From Campylobacter curvus (lineage in GTDB: Bacteria; Campylobacterota; Campylobacteria; Campylobacterales; Campylobacteraceae): a stretch of DNA of 64,000 nt. Made by a program: the position numbers and the translations under genes. The notes beneath the pieces were generated by a model that saw nothing but the letters and a program-made list of their open reading frames with translations, did not search any database and had not been told where the DNA came from. Location: the NCBI RefSeq assembly GCF_013372125.1, contig NZ_CP053826.1:558001-622000 (forward strand), in the 5' to 3' direction. Shown one piece after another: positions 62,976 through 64,000 of this stretch. Positions within the stretch are counted from its first letter, which is position 1, and the number at the start of each line of letters is the position of its first letter.

Positions 62976-64000
62976 CAGACGACCTTTAGCCTCGCAAATT
63001 TTTTCTTGCCTACTTGTAAAACGTAAATTCCGCTCTCAAGCTTTAGCTGCTCGTCGTTTATCTTTTTTTGATCCACGCTCACGGCGTTTGCGGCGATATC
63101 GCGACGTGCTTGAGAATTCGTAGGGCATAGCTTGCAGTGAGTCAAGGCCTCAACTATCCAAGCAGGAGAGCTCATCTCAAAGGTTTCAAGATCGCTTGGT
63201 ATCTGATTTTGCACGTGAACGCTATTAAATTCCTCGCATGCCGCTTTCGCCGCAGCCTCGCCGTGATAGCGAGCCGTGATCTCGTAGGCTAGATCCTCTT
63301 TGGCTTTTTTAGGGTGGTATTTGCCTACATCTACGCTAGCTCTTAGCGCGGCTATCTCGCCTGTGCTCTTTTCGCTCAAAAGATCATACCAGCGCCACAT
63401 GAGCTCGTCGCTGATACTTAGCGTTTTGGCGAACATCTCGTTTGGTGCGTCCGTCACGCCGATGTAGTTACCTAGGCTTTTGCTCATTTTATTTACGCCG
63501 TCAAGCCCCTCAAGTAGCGGCATCATGATGACGGCTTGCTCTTTACCGACATTGTAAATTCGCTGCAACGTGCGTCCCATGAGAAGGTTAAATTTTTGAT
63601 CCGTACCGCCCATTTCGATGTCGCATTTCATCGCGACGCTATCATAGCCTTGCATGAGCGGATATAAAAACTCACTTATCGAGATCGGCGTGCCGGCCTT
63701 TATGCGCTTTTCAAAGTCGTCTCGCTCGAGCATACGAGCTACCGGAAATGTGCTAGCCAGCTCGATCATTCCAGCCGCGCCTAGCTCGTTTGACCAGGTC
63801 GAGTTAAACATTATCTTTGTCTTTGCGGGGTCTAAAATTTTAAAAACCTGCTCCTCGTAGGTTTTGGCGTTTTTTAGCACGGTCTGCTTATCGAGCTTCT
63901 TTCTGGTGGCGGATTTGCCGCTAGGATCGCCGATCTGCCCAGTGAAATCGCCTATCAAAAACTGCACGATCGCACCGTGCTTTTGCAAAAGCGCCATCTT
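62975..64000 (-). CDS. tyrS: Tyrosyl-tRNA synthetase, 5' end outside the window
   Basis: 341 codons of the C-terminal part of TyrRS; the reading frame runs past base 64000. Visible: [21 protein letters not shown], the [34 protein letters not shown] active-site region, KMSKS motif as [11 protein letters not shown], and a C-terminal S4-like RNA-binding domain (about the last 60 residues). The class I HIGH motif would be upstream of the window edge. The tail shortness is typical of the TyrZ/TyrRS-2 form (S4 domain ending [12 protein letters not shown]). The nitronate monooxygenase gene is coupled to it. Confidence 0.94.
   Translation of the reverse strand, partial: KMALLQKHGAIVQFLIGDFTGQIGDPSGKSATRKKLDKQTVLKNAKTYEEQVFKILDPAKTKIMFNSTWSNELGAAGMIELASTFPVARMLERDDFEKRIKAGTPISISEFLYPLMQGYDSVAMKCDIEMGGTDQKFNLLMGRTLQRIYNVGKEQAVIMMPLLEGLDGVNKMSKSLGNYIGVTDAPNEMFAKTLSISDELMWRWYDLLSEKSTGEIAALRASVDVGKYHPKKAKEDLAYEITARYHGEAAAKAACEEFNSVHVQNQIPSDLETFEMSSPAWIVEALTHCKLCPTNSQARRDIAANAVSVDQKKINDEQLKLESGIYVLQVGKKKFARLKVV

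Noticed and set aside
1-64000. CRISPR array
   Set aside because: No run of regularly spaced identical 24-40 bp repeats. The only exact direct repeat noted (28 bp, two copies, 112 bp apart) lies within copy C and is not an array.

Overview
The window is a 64 kb stretch of an epsilonproteobacterial chromosome, almost certainly Campylobacter. Three things point there. Gene content and order match what I recall of C. jejuni: tyrS, nitronate monooxygenase, amiA and mnmC; HIT, pheS, pheT, aroA, ispH, rpsA, a small membrane protein and serA; and atpE, NSS transporters, pycB, pckA and argH in the same neighbourhood. Ribosome binding sites are AAGGA-type, and leaders and terminators are rich in AAATTT. 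The base composition looks too GC-rich for C. jejuni and would suit the oral C. curvus/rectus/showae group; this species guess is inference, because no database search was possible.

Layout. 1-1.4 kb: end of a universal stress protein, a decayed tyrosine recombinase beside tRNA-Leu(GAG), and atpE. 1.6-7.5 kb: three tandem sodium-coupled NSS transporters, then a TRAP permease pair (DctQ and DctM) with no binding protein. 7.6-18.5 kb: a helical-repeat protein, anaplerotic and gluconeogenic pycB and pckA, a CAP-domain lipoprotein, a DAACS transporter overlapping an aspartate/glutamate racemase, a second DAACS transporter, a cyclophilin and YebC. 18.6-24.6 kb: a GNAT enzyme, a copper chaperone and copper ATPase, a TorD-like protein, two paralogous small proteins behind sigma28-like promoters, a truncated MFS gene, an AraC regulator and a small Cys protein. 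25-29.8 kb: argH, a WG-repeat protein, a soluble CZB chemoreceptor and a HIT protein, separated by dispersed repeats. 29.9-39.8 kb: a housekeeping block (pheST, aroA, ispH, rpsA, serA, efp). 39.8-47.6 kb: a DUF4304 protein, an 85-codon SelW-like selenoprotein with in-frame UGA, a DJ-1 protein, an RRM protein, gluQ, dnaE, two adjacent frameshifted genes and a lipoprotein. 47.6-64 kb: an isochorismatase-like hydrolase, flgS with a DUF234-type protein, a class V aminotransferase, thiDE, a polar amino-acid ABC transporter, putP, a probable flagellar-dependent secreted protein, mnmC, amiA, a nitronate monooxygenase and the 3' part of tyrS.

Metabolic theme. Uptake of amino acids and dicarboxylates (NSS x3, TRAP, DAACS x2, PutP, PAAT-type ABC) sits with PEP/pyruvate/oxaloacetate interconversion, as expected for an asaccharolytic organism living on amino and organic acids. 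Three loci (22.5, 22.9 and 57.2 kb) share a GCCGATAT box just upstream of their start, which suggests one flagellar sigma28 output.

The least expected features are the SelW-like selenoprotein with a plausible SECIS hairpin (40434-40691), a family of four roughly 270-350 bp intergenic repeats with MITE-like ends, two neighbouring genes each apparently missing one base in an A5 tract, and the sigma28-type small-protein pair.
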